35,489 bases of DNA, taken from the NCBI RefSeq assembly GCF_000227135.1, contig NC_018253.1, forward strand, positions 850,410 through 885,898, read 5' to 3'. The notes under the pieces are model-generated. The model made no database searches. It was not told the DNA's origin and saw only the letters and a list, made by a program, of their open reading frames with translations. The stretch is from Leishmania donovani. Taxonomy: Eukaryota; Euglenozoa; Kinetoplastea; Trypanosomatida; Trypanosomatidae. Below are positions 35,111-35,489 of this stretch, piece after piece; positions within the stretch are counted from its first letter, which is position 1; every line of letters starts with the position of its first letter. The position numbers were made by a program, and so were the translations under genes.

Positions 35111-35489
35111 CGCATACCACCCGATTCCCCGCCACCACTCAGGGCACTGTCTCAAGCCTGTGACTCGGGTTTCGGGGTCGGCGACGAGCCCGTTCAAAGT
35201 GCGTGATGTTTCAGCGACGTGGCCCGAGGCCAAACGACGCCATCCACAGCGAGTGCCACAGCAACCTGCGCATGGCAAGCGTGCCGCACACCTTCACCGG
35301 CAAGTCTGCGGAGTATTGCCGCCTTTTGGTGGCTAAGCATGGCGCGCTGGCGTGCGTCATGCGCCACGGCGGCAGCGCGCTCCCGGGGCGGTGTTTCCCC
35401 GGCCGCCTCGCCGCGCCGCCCATTCCTTTCGCGGGCGGCGGCCCGTGCGCCGCAGGGCCACCCCTGGCCCCCCCTCCCCGCGCGCGGGG
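35111..35489. mobile_element. candidate SIDER-type retroposon remnant, cut by the window edge
   Basis: From about 35140 the composition changes from CT-rich spacer to balanced, strongly GC-rich sequence, and a + frame reads through it without a stop from about 35219 to the end of the window. The style (short, GC-rich, non-microsatellite, inside an mRNA 3' region) recalls the degenerate SIDER retroposons common in Leishmania 3' UTRs. I could not verify the 79-base signature, and neither the poly-A end nor the target-site duplication is in view, so the boundaries are guesses. It could instead be another dispersed repeat or the start of an unrelated gene. Confidence 0.4.

Overview
This window looks like nuclear DNA of a Leishmania-type trypanosomatid. 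All thirteen genes I can support lie on the + strand. None shows an intron. The coding sequences are GC-rich and separated by 0.7-2.1 kb of CT-rich, microsatellite-laden DNA. Most start codons are preceded by a long polypyrimidine tract and then an AG, as expected for trans-splicing of the spliced leader in a polycistronic unit. The proteins are clearly eukaryotic (RPL38, Sec1/Munc18, YIP1, an ORC-type AAA+ ATPase) and include a mitoribosomal protein (mS34). I see no bacterial-style promoters, operons, CRISPR arrays, tRNAs or rRNAs. The genus assignment is inferred from style and protein resemblance; I could not search a database.

Layout. 1-1304: the 3' part of an unrecognised gene with odd codon usage. 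1305-3449: a long non-coding spacer. 3450-8144: a 1564-residue, mostly disordered hypothetical protein with a CxxC-containing globular block and an AT-hook-like motif. 8858-10072: an ARF-like GTPase of the ARFRP1/Arl3p type, doubled in length by insertions. 11366-11743: a small membrane protein. 12820-14415: a YIP1/YIPF5 membrane protein with a very long N-terminus. 15961-18621: an ORC1/CDC6-family ATPase with a large insertion between Walker A and B. 19383-19634: RPL38. 20661-22010: an NDP-glucose 4,6-dehydratase. 22827-24233: kynureninase. 25475-27952: a hypothetical protein with PG-rich motifs, possibly cytoskeletal. 29615-31834: a Sec1/Munc18 protein. 33056-33859: mS34. 33860-35489: a spacer that runs into a GC-rich element, possibly a SIDER-type retroposon remnant, ending at a perfect palindrome on the last base.

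Function. The genes form no single pathway, as expected for trypanosomatid clusters, where neighbours share transcription but not function. Three of them (ARFRP1-like, YIP1, Sec1/Munc18) belong to Golgi and exocytic traffic, but this may be coincidence. I found no convincing new multi-gene system. The most interesting leads are protein-level: large lineage-specific insertions in core GTPase and ATPase folds, a mixed set of specificity residues in kynureninase, an out-of-frame ATG just before the GTPase start, and the unexplained 1564-residue protein.
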